From contig NC_135497.1 in the NCBI RefSeq assembly GCF_052857255.1, positions 545,160,107 to 545,224,106 on the forward strand: a stretch of 64,000 nt of DNA. Reading direction: 5' to 3'. Positions 44,031 to 55,704 of this stretch are shown one piece after another. The first letter of the stretch is position 1, and each line of letters opens with the position of its first letter. The notes under the pieces were generated by a model. It saw nothing but the letters and a program-made list of their open reading frames with translations. It was not told the DNA's origin and made no database searches. A program made the translations under genes and the position numbers. This DNA comes from Amblyomma americanum. Lineage: Eukaryota > Arthropoda > Arachnida > Ixodida > Ixodidae.

Positions 44031-47000
44031 AAGATAAGCATCAGAAATGATCATATTCTGTTATTCTATTATGTGTGACCATTCCAACAGCAAATACGTT
44101 GTTTCTGCAAACACGAAAAGAGTTCAAAGAGCCGTGAGTAAATCCATTCTGCAGGTTGATAACGTGTTTGAGCCCAGTGTCCCGTCTGTTCCTCAACGAC
44201 GTACTCTGCTGACGCCACGACACCGTGTCGTCAATGCATTCCTGTTCGGAGTTTTGTTCATTCGACCAGCGTAGCGGATTATAGGTGCATGAAAGCAGTG
44301 CAGTGCTTAAACACTGATCTGATATGAAGTATATTGCTTTATTCTAAGGCGGACGTTTGCAGAAAACAAAGACGCTTCCATTCATTCTAGTCTGTATTAA
44401 ACACGGCTTTCTGGCCACAACGCGAAGGCTAAATGGCGGTATGAATGGCAAGAACTCCACAATTGTACCTGCAGTTCTCGGACATAACGCGCAAAGTTGA
44501 TGAATAACCACAAACGCCTCTTGGCGACTGTCGTCTGCTCACTCAATCAAGAGTTTTCCCCCGGCAGTCAAAAACACATTTCGAGCGCTAATTTGGACTC
44601 CATTATAAAGCTCGAACGACCTCCTGGCTGCCGCTTCAAACAACAGCTACACTTCCTCTTTTTTTACCGCATAACGTACGCTGCAGGTGGACTATAGTCG
44701 GACACAGTTAAATCTGCATTAAAGCTCCACCCACATTCAGCACCACCGAACAGAATTCCTCAGTTAGAAAATGAAGACCACTGGTAAAACTTTTCTCTTT
44801 GCCTAAACAAGCAGCCAATCACGAGTCAAAATTGTAGTCTCAAGGGCTCTGAACTTTCTGGCTTCATTGATACAGCCACATTTTAAAGTTGATTTTTATC
44901 ACTGTTGTAATTGGTAAGGGCAGTTATATTACGCTATGGACCGTGGCTACCGTTTTCCAACTGCTGATTGTTTTTCAGTTGTGTCCTTATATAAGATCAC
45001 CGCGCAATAAATAAACATACCGTAATTATGTGGGTAAGGGCCGCGCTCGTGTAAGCACGAAATTTAGCGTCAGATTGTTTGAATCGTTGAAGTAGTTTCC
45101 GCTTTCGGGTGAGTGCCGAAAGAACAAGCATGTGAACAGGCAAAAAATTATAGATGAAAGTGTTTGTCGCACTTTACTATGCTGAGTTCGCAAGTTTCGG
45201 AGTTTCTGCGGCCCTTACGAACTAGCGATTCCATGCTAATATGGATAAAAATTTATTTCGCGTCTGTAATGCAGCCAAACTTAAGCATAGAAACTTATTA
45301 ATAACCGGCAACTATATACTGCTGCTTATCTAGACTCAAAAATTGCAGCAAATGTGCCACAACATCAAGAAGCCGCTTTGCTTAACAGAGACACACGCTG
45401 TGGCATCGGTGCCATCGCCGCCTTGTCCGCCGTGTCGTGCTGCCGCCGCCCCACTTATAGGAGCTGGAATGATCAAATAGACTCAGTAGAAATTTTGGAT
45501 TCACTGGAACTTCTGGATATTCATTCTGTCCTTTCAACAAGTTCCCTCTCATACAGATAAAGAAGCATCTTCCCTCTTCCTTTTCGAACAAAAATGCGGA
45601 AATGTGAACAAAGGTTTTCGTTTGAAAATACGTGCTATATTGCAGACGATGCTACTATTCTGCAAGTGGTCAACTGACCACTTACTGATACCAGCAAGTC
45701 ATCTTTTTCGGAAGGCTTATTTTCCAACTAAAATGTCTCGAACACAAACGACACACTCACATTGTTCTTGAGAAGAAAAAAACTCCGGATGGTCGCGCGC
45801 TTTCTGCAGCAGAAGCTAGGCAGGGAGTGTCAAGTGCTTTTGTCGCCGATCCGTGGTGTGTGGGTTGTTCATTGTTCGGGCTACAGGTGCAGAGGGCTGA
45901 AAGAAGGAAGTTAGAGCGCTGGAAGTTAAAGCTCAGGTGCGCTTAATTTTAGCGGCAGGTACAAAACGCAGTCCGGCCAGCAAAATGACGGTACGTGGAA
46001 ACTTGTATAGCAAGAAGGATATGAGAAAGAAGGGCTTTAGGACGAGAGAAAAATCATGAATGAGAATTGCACCCTTCCTTTCTTCTGAAAAAACACCTCT
46101 CCTTTTGCTGACATGCTGACTTGGAATAAATTTAGAATGCAGCCCTTTTGGAATGTGCTGCTTGAATGGAAGCTCCTTTCCCGATCTTTTCACACTTTTA
46201 CCTCTCTAGAAGATAACAGACGAGTTGGTACCTGCTTAGTGGCTTTGCCCTGTGACGCGCTGTATGTTTAATTAGTTTCCAGTTCCTACATACATAGTAT
46301 TCTTCACAGTACAGTTTTCACCAACGTCCAAGCGGCCGCCACCTCTGGGGCTAGGTTACGGCAGTGAAAGGCAATACGTTTTCCGTAATCCGCTTATCGC
46401 CAACTTTTTTTCCCCGTACGCAGCGGAAGGTAGCCTGTGCGACCAAAAATGACTCCCGTGAAGCCACGGCTCTTTAGAGAAACAATATGAGGCCCTTTTT
46501 TGCATGTAATTAACTGCTTTCCGCCTTGTTAACACCTGTATTTTTGTAACGTTTATTTTTACTAATATTGAAGCATATTTCCTTGCTTTCCATAATGTCG
46601 TCCAAGCTAATGTCAGTGGAAACCACTTTACAAGGAACTACATCACGAGAGCGTCACCAACACATTGAGACGCTGTTCAAGCCTTTCAAAAAGTAGTTCA
46701 ACAGAGCTGACCCTCGTTGCTGAAACTGCTTAATCTTAACAAAAGTGGTGAACACGAATTAAATGTAGATTGACGCGACGTAGTTTTTTCGTTTCCATCG
46801 ATCGTGTTTGCGAGAAACCTTCAGAGCGATGGATTCGGATAAGAGCAGAAGATAGAGTTCAATCGTGACAATTTGAGTAGCCTCCGATTTGCTGAGGGCA
46901 TAACTCAGGGCTTAGAGAAGAATGGCCTATGGTTGAACACCCATGTAAGCAAAGCACCCAACACAGAAGGTTCGGAGCAAAAATAGATGAGAATAAAAGT

Positions 47001-49439
47001 TATTATCAACTGGCTGGGAATCGCAGAATAGTTGCGCGGTCAGAGTTCCGGACCACAGGTATGAAATCGCTATGAGAATATGAATGAGGGAGCTGGAGAG
47101 CACTGACAGGCACTCTAAGGTTATGTCCAGACCTTAAAACAAATCTTGCTACGCATCGATCAAAAACATCGACCTTAACGAAAAGGCTTCAAACTAAAAT
47201 GTGGAAAGCAAAGATGTTGGTTTGAGGGTCTTTAATGACGCGGCAATCTGGACACCTTTACCAGACACACAGTATCCGCTATGCATAATTTCAGGTTCTG
47301 CACAATGGCATGCAGGTAGTAAGAGTTGCCATGCATTTATTTTTAGCACAGCTGCCCCAAACATTCACTCTGAGAACACATTGTGGTTCGTCACGCGTGA
47401 TATTGGTGCACTCTTCTGAAGCAAGGCAGCCGAAATCGAAACAGGCTCCCTAGGCACCATTATATCATGTCCAAACACGCATGAACCGTTTCCAGTAATG
47501 GTGCTGTTATTACGTGCAAGCCCGCGGATGCATTTTTTAACTGCGTAAAATCTCGGGCTGATGTTTTTGTATTTAAAACAGCGTTTTAAACACCAGTTTT
47601 CTAATAATCACATGCATTCTTCCAGCTGAAGCACAAGCCATCAAATAGCATGGTATCAATTTTAATGCAGCAGACTCTCCCAACATCTGCACACGCAACC
47701 AGCTTCCAGGCGCACTCTGCACTATATTGGGTGATACCTCGTTTCACATAAAAACAAAAAGGAAACCTTTTTAGCAACAATAAGCCAGATCGCCGTGTAG
47801 TACTATTTTAAATCATATATTTCAGGGTACTTAATAATTATGAGCACTTTTCTACACCTATTTATATTTCGCCGCTGTGTAGTAATGTCCAAAAATGGCA
47901 ATATTTATGCCATTTCCTTGACGCTGCTACCTATGTTGGCCGGAGCACGCTGCGAACATCGTAGGTTAATAGCGTAAAGCTGAAGTGGTTAAAAGCGCAA
48001 TTTGTAGTTTTCTCGTGGTGGAGCGTTAAAGGCCAGTTACGACCGTGCCTTTGCGGCGCCAGTAATTTCCGGAAGTATACCTTGAACATCATTTTATTGG
48101 ATCACATATTTATCACAGAATTCGAATATCGAACCGTACTTCATTTACTGAAATTATCGCAACTGCACGAAATAAATCTATTTGCTACTTTTGTCAAGAA
48201 ACAAAGAACGATGGCAGATAGCCTAAGCCATGTTAAATTATTCAAGCTTGCGGTAGGCTAATATGCGAAATGAACTGAAAAATTAACTTACGTTAGACTC
48301 GAGCTAATTAGAAAGGAGTTAGAATCTACGTAGCTTTCACGCAGTTTGACTCGCCCACGTGATCAGTGAATATAAGCGTTGCATTATTTGCTTTAGAACC
48401 TCGTGCCTCCTATGGCACTGAAATTGAACTGCAGTTGTATTTGCGTTTTAGCTGTGTTTCTCTTTTTGCAATAAGAATGAAATTGTCACTGAAATTTTCG
48501 TCCACTGTAATTCCTCATATGATATCAAGCCGGCGCTTTCTTAGAAGAAATGCCGATCAGCCAGCTTTGTTCAATTGTTCAAAAACAACACAAGCAGCGC
48601 ACCGTTGCACGGAAGCAAAGTTTGAAGGAAACAAAGGTAGGAGTCGGAGGAAGAGTGTATAATTAATACAGCAGGTACGCCCATAGCAACGGCAAAGTGC
48701 TGGCCCGAAATGGTCCGCTTTCAGCACCGAAATCAAGAAAATGATGGAGACGGCCATTTTCAGAAGAAAACTGAAAAGCAAAATTAGCGCTAGAAGCGCT
48801 AGGAACCAGTTATGGAGAGCCCTCCTGTTCGTGATTATTTTGTTGAGCTCATTAAAAAAATTCCTTTCGGCTATTTTCGTGATAATGTCATTTTCACATT
48901 TGGCTACATTTCGGATACTTTTTGTCTCTATTTAGCTTTTAGTGCTCGGGCCCATTTGACAGCCCTGCTTGAGGCGCATCCACATGCTTAGCCGCGTGCG
49001 CCTGAGGCTGAAAACTCTCTCGGTACTATGCCACCACCTGTCTCGCAAAACAAACAGAGACTCCCTATTCTTGCCCTGTGTGTGTTGCGCAGCGGAAGTG
49101 CCACCTTTTCCTTCGGAGCAACCTCGGTGCCAGTATTTGGGTTTGAAGGGGGCTTGCAAGCAAGTGTCTTTTTTTTTTACTTTTTCAGGCACACAGCACA
49201 CACATACTAATCCTTAATACCCCCAAACCCCAAAAAAATAAGGAAAACAAGACCGGAGCTGCATGAATTTCTTCGAAACAGGTAAGCGTGGTTCAGCAAG
49301 CCACGTGGTTTGAGTAAAGCTGCGTTTACATGAAAAATAAAAGTCACCCGAAATATGTGAAGAAAACCAGTCGTGCCTCGTTAATAAAACCCCCGCTAAT
49401 ACGCACGGCTTGAATTAGGGACAATTTAACAAAGCCGTC
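44031..49439. other. AT-rich unassigned stretch
   Basis: About 5.4 kb without supported genes or repeats. If the exon at 43841 is real, this is a candidate intron. Short open frames lack domains. Confidence 0.4.
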
Positions 49440-50100
49440 GCGGCAAAAAAATGTCATGTCTTCGGACGCGTATGCAGCCACGGGACTGTGTACAGTTGGT
49501 GGCGGTATTCGCTAAATCACGCAAACAAAAAGGAGGCATATTTGGTGCCGTTCCTTTCTGCCCCTGTGCAAAGCCTGTGGGGAGGGAGCGCCGACGAGCC
49601 GACGTGGCTTTGAAAAAACTCGGCAAGCTGGCCCGAACAGCGTTTCCGTCTCCTCTTTTTTTCTTTCGCCGCGTGGGCGCGGACAGCTGTGGGCACTGCT
49701 AGAAAAAAAGGGAAGAAAATGAAACATTTTTTGCCACGTGACCGAACAAGGTGGATTTTGGCGGCATTGGAAGCCGAAGCCGAAGGCACTCTGCCGCCGA
49801 CATGGCCAGCATGGCCGCGGTACGTTAGGACATCCGGCACATTTTTCCTTAATGTCAGACACAATTCGGAGTTTTCACGGACGTTTGTCTGCTGCCTGCG
49901 GCTGCTTCTATTCCTATCGTGTCTTTTTTCACTGTTTCCTCTGGGGTGAGCGAGTTCAGTTCGGGATTATTTCTGCGAAGATGGATTTGGGTTGCAACAA
50001 TTTGGAGTGTGCGACTTCGTGAGGCCATCAGCGAGGGCGGATCAAGCACGCGAGTAGAGTGGAGAGTTGCTTCCATCTTGACTGCGTCGATACTTGTAAG
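49440..50100 (+). promoter_or_regulatory. Possible host promoter and non-coding first exon
   Basis: This segment is clearly richer in G, C and CpG than its flanks and free of recognised repeats. It has an E-box in GCCACGTGACC (near 49733) and ends at a donor-like ATACTT|GTAAGTC (near 50093). Overlapping open frames on both strands (up to 116 codons) have no domains. If the donor is used, the transcript would run into the intronic repeats that follow. Confidence 0.3.
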
Positions 50101-50231
50101 TCATCAATCAGTGCATGCACAAGCATAGAAAGTTGGTCTTGATGACGTGAGTTTGTCCTGAAAACAGCGCTAAAGATGGACAACACGAGCGCCTCCGTCT
50201 TTGTCGTCCCGTTCAGCCAAGGCGGAAGTTT

Positions 50232-50325
50232 GGGCTAGTTGGTAATTCATCATTTTTGCTCACAGCGCAACAAGAACGGGACACGAGGCTAAAGGCAAAC
50301 ACAAACAAGTGCTGACTATTAACTG
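50232..50325 (-). repeat. Left arm of a split inverted repeat (hairpin-element family)
   Basis: Minus strand: TAGTCAGCACTTGTTTGTG, then CTCGTGTCCCGTTCTTGTTG and GCGCTGTGAGCAAAAATGA. It pairs with 55705-55790 across 5.4 kb and shares the order of motifs with the perfect hairpin at 11662-11790. I suspect ends of a Penelope-like or fold-back element, unproven. Confidence 0.7.
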
Positions 50326-50443
50326 TTTTTTTTTATTGAACAAAATTGGTATATATACAGACCATGAAAGACTTATCTAGAAAACAAAAGTTCTCTGGAA
50401 GGCACATGGGAGTTCAGATAACTCAATTCCTTCTCGAACATAG

Positions 50444-50444
<1 letters not shown>

Positions 50445-50472
<28 letters not shown>
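50445..50472. repeat. (TA)n microsatellite left of the gypsy element
   Basis: About 14 TA units end exactly at the TG of the 5' LTR. Apparent isoleucine-tyrosine repeats in open frames here are translations of this tract. Confidence 0.95.
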
Positions 50473-50474
<2 letters not shown>

Positions 50475-50653
50475 CTACGGTTGTGCTTGTGCTTGGAACG
50501 CTCGTGCTTGGTGCGCTCGCGCTTGGAACGCGAAGAGGACGAAGTGCGTTTCTGCTGCTGGGCTTCGCGTGCCCGGTTGTTCGGCTGCGTGGCTGTAAGC
50601 TGTTTCCCTGTAAATATATTTTTCCCTTTTGGTGTGCACATCTTCACGTTACA
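50473..50653 (+). repeat. 5' LTR, 181 bp
   Basis: It starts TGCTACGG and ends CACGTTACA. It contains short internal repeats of GTGCTTGGAACGC type and an AT-rich AAATATATTTTT element. It differs from the 3' LTR at two sites (GCTTGTG/GCTCGTG and GTGCCCGG/GTGTCCGG). Confidence 0.95.
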
Positions 50654-50732
50654 TTATTGGTGTGAGGTGCGGGGTACAGCCACAGCAAGCACGGAACTTC
50701 GCAGCGGTCGTCAGCTCGCCGGCTCTTCAACC

Positions 50733-51889
50733 ATGACCAGCGAAGGGGCCGCTCCGTCGGCGTCCGCCAACCCGGCGTTCATCATTGCCCATCCGAGAGA
50801 TCCTGGGACCTTCAACGGAACGGACGGCGTCGACGTGGAGGACTGGCTCGCAATGTACGAGCGCGTGAGCACACACAACAGGTGGGACCCGACCCTAAAG
50901 TTGGCCAACGTCATCTTCTACCTGACGGGCACTGCCAGGGTATGGTTCGAGACCCACGAGGATGAACTCACCAGCTGGGATCTCTGCAAGCGCAAGCTTT
51001 GTGACCTGTTTGGTAAGCCATTCGGGCGTCAGCTCGCTGCGAAGAAGGAGCTCGCATGCCGTGCACAAACGTCCACAGAGTCCTATGTATCATACATTCA
51101 GGACATATTAGCTCTCTGCATGAAAGTCGACGCCACTATGTCAGAGTGCGACAAAGTAGGTCACGTGCTCAAAGGCATCGCAGATGACGCCTTTAACCTT
51201 CTTGTATACAAGGACTGCGGAACGGTTGACGCAATCATCAAGGAATGCCGCCGGTTCGAACAAGCGAAGAGCCGCCGAATTCTCCGCAGTTCACGCGGTT
51301 GCCGAATACGACTGCGACGTCGTCCTGTGTAGACTCGACTCCACCGAGCCGTCTGCCGACATCTGAGAGCCTGACACGACTTGTGCGACAAGAAGTAGAG
51401 GCAATGTCCCCCGTTGCGTTTCATCCACCCGCAACAGACAGTACTCCAGCAGTATCCCTTATACAGGCTGTCGTTCGCAAAGAATTTGCCAATCTTGGGA
51501 TTCAACCTGTTTGCTCAGTTAGTGCCCCATATGCTCGCCGCATGTCCCCGGAGCTCGGTTCTGAACGTGCATACTACCCTCGACGCAGCCGCAATCCAGA
51601 TGAATGGAGAACACCTGATGACAGGCCCATCTGCTTTAACTGCTCCCGAGTTGGCCACATATCTCGACACTGCCGAAGCCGTCCGTCCTCGACCTACAGT
51701 CGCTACCCACCGGGTTCTGCATATTCCCGCCGCTCTCCCTCGCCCTCGGAAACGACCTCTTCTGGCCACAACGCTCAGACCCCGCTTACCAACCGTTCGT
51801 CGTCACCTCAGAGCCGTCGATCTCCATCGCCCCGACCTCGCCGCCCTTCGTCGCCGGCCCCATATGCCCGCTCCCGGTCGGAAAACTGA
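50733..51889 (+). pseudogene. gag: gypsy Gag, broken by one frameshift
   Basis: The start ATG at 50733 has a good context (CAACCATGACC). The first frame encodes the capsid region, including GTFNGTDGVDVEDWLAMYER and WFETHEDELTSW, and ends in FEQAKSRRI before running to a stop at 51332. The same protein appears to continue in a second frame from about 51275, with a serine/proline-rich region, the zinc knuckle CFNCSRVGHISRHC (CX2CX4HX4C, near 51630-51672) and an arginine/serine-rich tail ending at TGA 51887-51889. One base seems lost or gained near 51270-51290. Given nearly identical LTRs, this is a recent mutation or a sequence error. Gag would form the cytoplasmic particle. Confidence 0.8.
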
Positions 51890-54800
51890 TGGCTGCAGCG
51901 TCTGGGGGTGATGCTGCTCTGACGACCCGACCAGAAAACCCTCCTTTAACTCTTCATGCTCATCGGAACATCCTTAACGTCGACGTGGACGGGGTCCCTG
52001 TTACCGCTCTGATCGACACTGGAGCGCACGTCTCAGTCATGAATGCTCGTCTTCGCCGTCGCCTAAGGAAAGTGCTCACTCCTGCTCCCTCAACTGTGGT
52101 CCGTGTTGCAGATGGCGGTATGTCTATTGTCGTCGGAATGTGTACTGCTCGTGTTTCAATAGCCGGCCGCCATACTTCTGTGCTCTTCACTGTCCTCGAA
52201 CACTGCCCTCATGACATCATTCTCGGCCTTGACTTTCTCACCGACCATTCCGCCCTTATAGATTGCGCCACAAGCATCGTTCAACTCGCTCTACCTGTTC
52301 CTTCAGAGCCACCGGATCCAATTGTTCACCGACTGTGCACCGCCGACTTTGTCCGCCTGGACCCCGATGCCGCCACTTATGTCCGTTTCTCCTCGGTCCC
52401 GCCAGTTCCCGATGGTGACTACATCATTACTCCGGTTCCTGATGTGCCCTTTACACGCAGTGTTGCCCTTGCACATACAGTTGTCACCATGTCGGCAAAT
52501 CAAGCGTCCCTTCCGGTTCTCAACTTTGCCTCTTACGTTCAGCCGCTCCCACAAGGTATGTCGCTCGCCACGCTGTGCCCTGCTGCCGAATGCGTCGTAT
52601 CGGCGGTGAGAAGCGTCCCACCCTCGTCGAACTGCCGCGACTCTAACGTCCCACCACCTGATGAATATGCAAAAATGATTGCTGCTGACCTCTTACCAGG
52701 GCAAGCTCACGACCTTCGGTATCTTCTGTCGTCTTTTCGCGACATCTTTGACTTCGATGACCGCCCTTTGGCTCGAACATCTGTGGTCACGCATCGCATC
52801 AACACCGGTGACGCAGCTCCTATTCACAGACGACCCTACAGAGTGTCCAGTACAGAACGCACCATCATACAGCAAGAGGTGGATAAGATGCTCAGTAAAG
52901 ACATCATAGAGCCCTCGTCGAGCCCTTGGGCCTCACCAGTTGTGCTGGTTAATAAGAAGGACGGCAGCTGGCGCTTTTGCGTTGATTACCGGCACCTAAA
53001 CAACATAATAAAAAAAGACGTCTATCCACTCCCAAGAATAGACGATGCTTTGGACTGCCTTCACGAAGCCAAATTTTTCTCTTCAATTGACCTTCGGTCC
53101 GGGTATTGGCAAATCTCTGTTGATGACAATGACTGCGAAAAGACGGCATTCGTCACACCGGACGGCTTATATCAGTTTAAAGTTATGCCATTCGGTCTCT
53201 GTAATGCGCCAGCTACCTTCGAAAGAATGATGGACTCCTTGCTTCGCGGCTTTAAATGGTCCACATGTCTATGTTACCTCGACGATGTTGTGGTTTTTTC
53301 GCCCACGTTTACCACGCACCTCGAAAGACTGACGAGCATTCTTTCTGTCTTCCGTCGAGCCGGGCTACAGCTCAATTCGTCGAAATGTCAATTCGGTCGC
53401 CGCCAACTCACCATTCTCGGACATCTAGTCGACGCTTCTGGTGTCCGCCCGGATCCTGTTAAAGTTAAAGCCGTCAAGGACTTCCCTATTCCCCAGTCGT
53501 CTACGGATGTGCGCAGCTTCGTCGGCCTCTGCTCGTACTTCCGCCGTTTCATCAAAAATTTTGCCGGCACCGCTCGCCCCCTGACCGACCTTCTAAAGAA
53601 AGACACCCCTTTTACCTGGGGCCCTGCCCAAGAGGAGGCCTTTTCTTCGCTAGTCGACTTACTCACCTCCCCACCTATTCTGGCCCATTTTGATCCGTCG
53701 GCTCCGACTGAAGTTCGCACAGACGCCTGCGGTTATGGGATTGGCGCCGTGCTAGCCCAACGTCACCAAGGGCACGAACGCGTTATTGCATATGCCAGCC
53801 GCCTCCTTTCTACAGCTGAGCGAAATTACTCAATTACAGAGCGCGAGTGTCTAGCTCTTGTTTGGGCCGTAGCTAAGTTCCGACCGTACCTGTTTGGCCG
53901 TCCATTCTCCGTAGTGACCGATCACCACGCCCTTTGTTGGCTGTCTTCACTGAAAGACCCCACAGGCCGGCGCGGACGTTGGACGTTGCGCCTCCAAGAG
54001 TATTCTTACACTGTTCATTACAAGTCAGGGCGTCTCCATCAAGACGCCGACTGCCTGTCTCGGCACCCTGTAGAGCCGCTTGATCCTGGAGACAACGACC
54101 TCGGCCCGTGCCTCTTCGCTATCTCCGATCTGGTTAACATCGCGGACGAGCAGCGACAAGACTCTTCCTTGCGTATTCTCATTGATCGCCTCAACTGTGC
54201 CAGCCGAGATCCTTCATTGCAACTGTTCGTCATTCAGGATGGCGTCCTATACCGCCGCAACCTTCGTCCTGACGGACCTCCGCTCCTGCTAGTCGTTCCC
54301 CAGCGTCTCCGTTCATCTGTCCTAGCGGAACTACACGACCTACCGACCGCAGGCCACCTCGGCGTCTCCCGCACATACGATCGGGTCCGACGCCGCTTCT
54401 TTTGGCCTGGTCTGTACCGCTCTGTTCGGCGTCACGTTGCCTTCTGCGACCTCTGTCAACGCAGGAAGAGACCATCAACGTTGCCTGCTGGCCTTCTACA
54501 GCCTATTGACGTACCTCTCGAACCATTCTACCGTGTTGGACTCGACCTTCTCGGACCTTTCCCGACGTCCTGCTCCGGCAACCGTTGGATTGCTGTCGCG
54601 ACCGACTATGCGACCCGGTACGCTATCACGCGTGCGTTACCAACAAGTTGCGCAACCGATGTCGCCGACTTCCTATTGCAGAACGTAATCCTTCACCACG
54701 GCGCTCCACACCAATTGCTGACGGACCGCGGCCGCTACTTTTTGTCCCGAGTAGTTGACGATATCCTCCGGTCCTGTGGCACGCAGCATAAGCTCACTAC

Positions 54801-55392
54801 AGCTTACCATCCCCAGACGAACGGGCTTACCGAGCGCCTCAACAGGACTCTGACCGATATGCTATCCTTGTATGTCTCGCCCGACCACCGCGATTGGGAC
54901 GTTGCCTTGCCTTATGTAACATTTGCTTATAATTCGTCGCGGCATGATACCACCGGCTATTCTCCTTTCTACCTTCTGTTTGGTCGGCATCCTGCGCTGC
55001 CATTGGATACATTACTACCGAGTTCTACTGCCTCGACCACAGAGTATGCACGTGACGCCATCTCCCGAGCAACTATGGCCCGTGAAATCGCCCGAGACCG
55101 GCTCACCGCATCTCAGACCTACCAGAAGTCAGTTTACGACCGCCGGCATCGCCCAGTACACTATCCGCCGGGCTCACTCGTCCTCCTTTGGTCTCCTTCT
55201 CGCCATGTCGGTCTCTCTGAGAAACTTCTACGTCAGTACAGTGGCCCTTATCGAGTTCTCCGTCAGGTGACCGACGTGACCTACGAGATTACACCTCTTC
55301 ATGCTCCGACGTCGTCCACTAGCCCTTTGACTGACGTCGTTCATGTAGTCCGTCTCAAACCGTACCACACGCCTGCTACATCCTCCACTTAG
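51889..55392 (+). CDS. pol: gypsy Pol polyprotein (PR-RT-RH-IN), intact
   Basis: 1167 residues without interruption. Protease: DTGA at 43-46 and DIILGLDFLTDH near 108-119. Reverse transcriptase about 320-500: SSPWASPVVLVNKKDGSWRF, YPLPRIDDALDCL, FGLCNAPATF and catalytic YLDD (463-466). RNase H about 605-725: catalytic Asp in VRTDACGYGIGAVLA, Glu in ERECLALVWAV, Asp in VVTDHHALCWL. Integrase: HHCC zinc finger (H in LHDL and AGHLG, then CDLCQ) near 810-860, then the D,D,E core (GLDLLGPFP, LLTDRGRYF, TNGLTERLNRTL) and a C-terminal GPYRVLRQVTD block near 1120. The start ATG overlaps the gag stop as TGATG, suggesting termination-reinitiation, or a -1 frameshift from gag. All catalytic residues are present. 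Confidence 0.95.
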   Translation: MAAASGGDAALTTRPENPPLTLHAHRNILNVDVDGVPVTALIDTGAHVSVMNARLRRRLRKVLTPAPSTVVRVADGGMSIVVGMCTARVSIAGRHTSVLFTVLEHCPHDIILGLDFLTDHSALIDCATSIVQLALPVPSEPPDPIVHRLCTADFVRLDPDAATYVRFSSVPPVPDGDYIITPVPDVPFTRSVALAHTVVTMSANQASLPVLNFASYVQPLPQGMSLATLCPAAECVVSAVRSVPPSSNCRDSNVPPPDEYAKMIAADLLPGQAHDLRYLLSSFRDIFDFDDRPLARTSVVTHRINTGDAAPIHRRPYRVSSTERTIIQQEVDKMLSKDIIEPSSSPWASPVVLVNKKDGSWRFCVDYRHLNNIIKKDVYPLPRIDDALDCLHEAKFFSSIDLRSGYWQISVDDNDCEKTAFVTPDGLYQFKVMPFGLCNAPATFERMMDSLLRGFKWSTCLCYLDDVVVFSPTFTTHLERLTSILSVFRRAGLQLNSSKCQFGRRQLTILGHLVDASGVRPDPVKVKAVKDFPIPQSSTDVRSFVGLCSYFRRFIKNFAGTARPLTDLLKKDTPFTWGPAQEEAFSSLVDLLTSPPILAHFDPSAPTEVRTDACGYGIGAVLAQRHQGHERVIAYASRLLSTAERNYSITERECLALVWAVAKFRPYLFGRPFSVVTDHHALCWLSSLKDPTGRRGRWTLRLQEYSYTVHYKSGRLHQDADCLSRHPVEPLDPGDNDLGPCLFAISDLVNIADEQRQDSSLRILIDRLNCASRDPSLQLFVIQDGVLYRRNLRPDGPPLLLVVPQRLRSSVLAELHDLPTAGHLGVSRTYDRVRRRFFWPGLYRSVRRHVAFCDLCQRRKRPSTLPAGLLQPIDVPLEPFYRVGLDLLGPFPTSCSGNRWIAVATDYATRYAITRALPTSCATDVADFLLQNVILHHGAPHQLLTDRGRYFLSRVVDDILRSCGTQHKLTTAYHPQTNGLTERLNRTLTDMLSLYVSPDHRDWDVALPYVTFAYNSSRHDTTGYSPFYLLFGRHPALPLDTLLPSSTASTTEYARDAISRATMAREIARDRLTASQTYQKSVYDRRHRPVHYPPGSLVLLWSPSRHVGLSEKLLRQYSGPYRVLRQVTDVTYEITPLHAPTSSTSPLTDVVHVVRLKPYHTPATSST

Positions 55393-55424
55393 CACCGGGA
55401 CGGTGCTTTTGCGGCCGGGAGTTA

Positions 55425-55604
55425 TGCTACGGTTGTGCTCGTGCTTGGAACGCTCGTGCTTGGTGCGCTCGCGCTTGGAACGCGAAGAGGACGAAGTGCG
55501 TTTCTGCTGCTGGGCTTCGCGTGTCCGGTTGTTCGGCTGCGTGGCTGTAAGCTGTTTCCCTGTAAATATATTTTTCCCTTTTGGTGTGCACATCTTCACG
55601 TTAC

Positions 55605-55605
<1 letters not shown>
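55425..55605 (+). repeat. 3' LTR, 181 bp
   Basis: Identical to the 5' LTR except at two positions. It begins 33 bp after the pol stop codon. Confidence 0.95.

Positions 55606-55684
<79 letters not shown>
55606..55684. repeat. (TA)n microsatellite right of the gypsy element
   Basis: About 39 TA units after the CA end of the 3' LTR (with TT at the junction). Together with the left tract it indicates insertion of the element into a TA-repeat target. Confidence 0.95.
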
Positions 55685-55685
<1 letters not shown>

Positions 55686-55704
55686 GCCTTTCGTTCTTGA
55701 ATGA

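Larger units (their letters stand above)
50473..55605 (+). mobile_element. Young Ty3/gypsy LTR retrotransposon
   Basis: 5133 bp with 181-bp LTRs that differ at only two positions, so the insertion is recent. The order is LTR, leader, gag (frameshifted), pol (intact), polypurine-like tract GCGGCCGGGAGTTA, LTR. The Pol order protease, reverse transcriptase, RNase H, integrase is standard for gypsy. A candidate primer-binding site TGGTGTGAGGTGCGGGG lies at 50658-50674. No envelope gene is present. The target was a (TA)n tract, so the target duplication cannot be told from the repeat. Confidence 0.95.

Noticed and set aside
49512..49864. Two overlapping minus-strand frames of 115-116 codons
   Set aside because: They overlap each other and plus-strand frames in a CpG-richer segment and show no domain.
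50423..50647. Open frames with isoleucine-tyrosine repeats (also at 55403-55837)
   Set aside because: They are translations of the (TA)n tracts and LTR, not genes.
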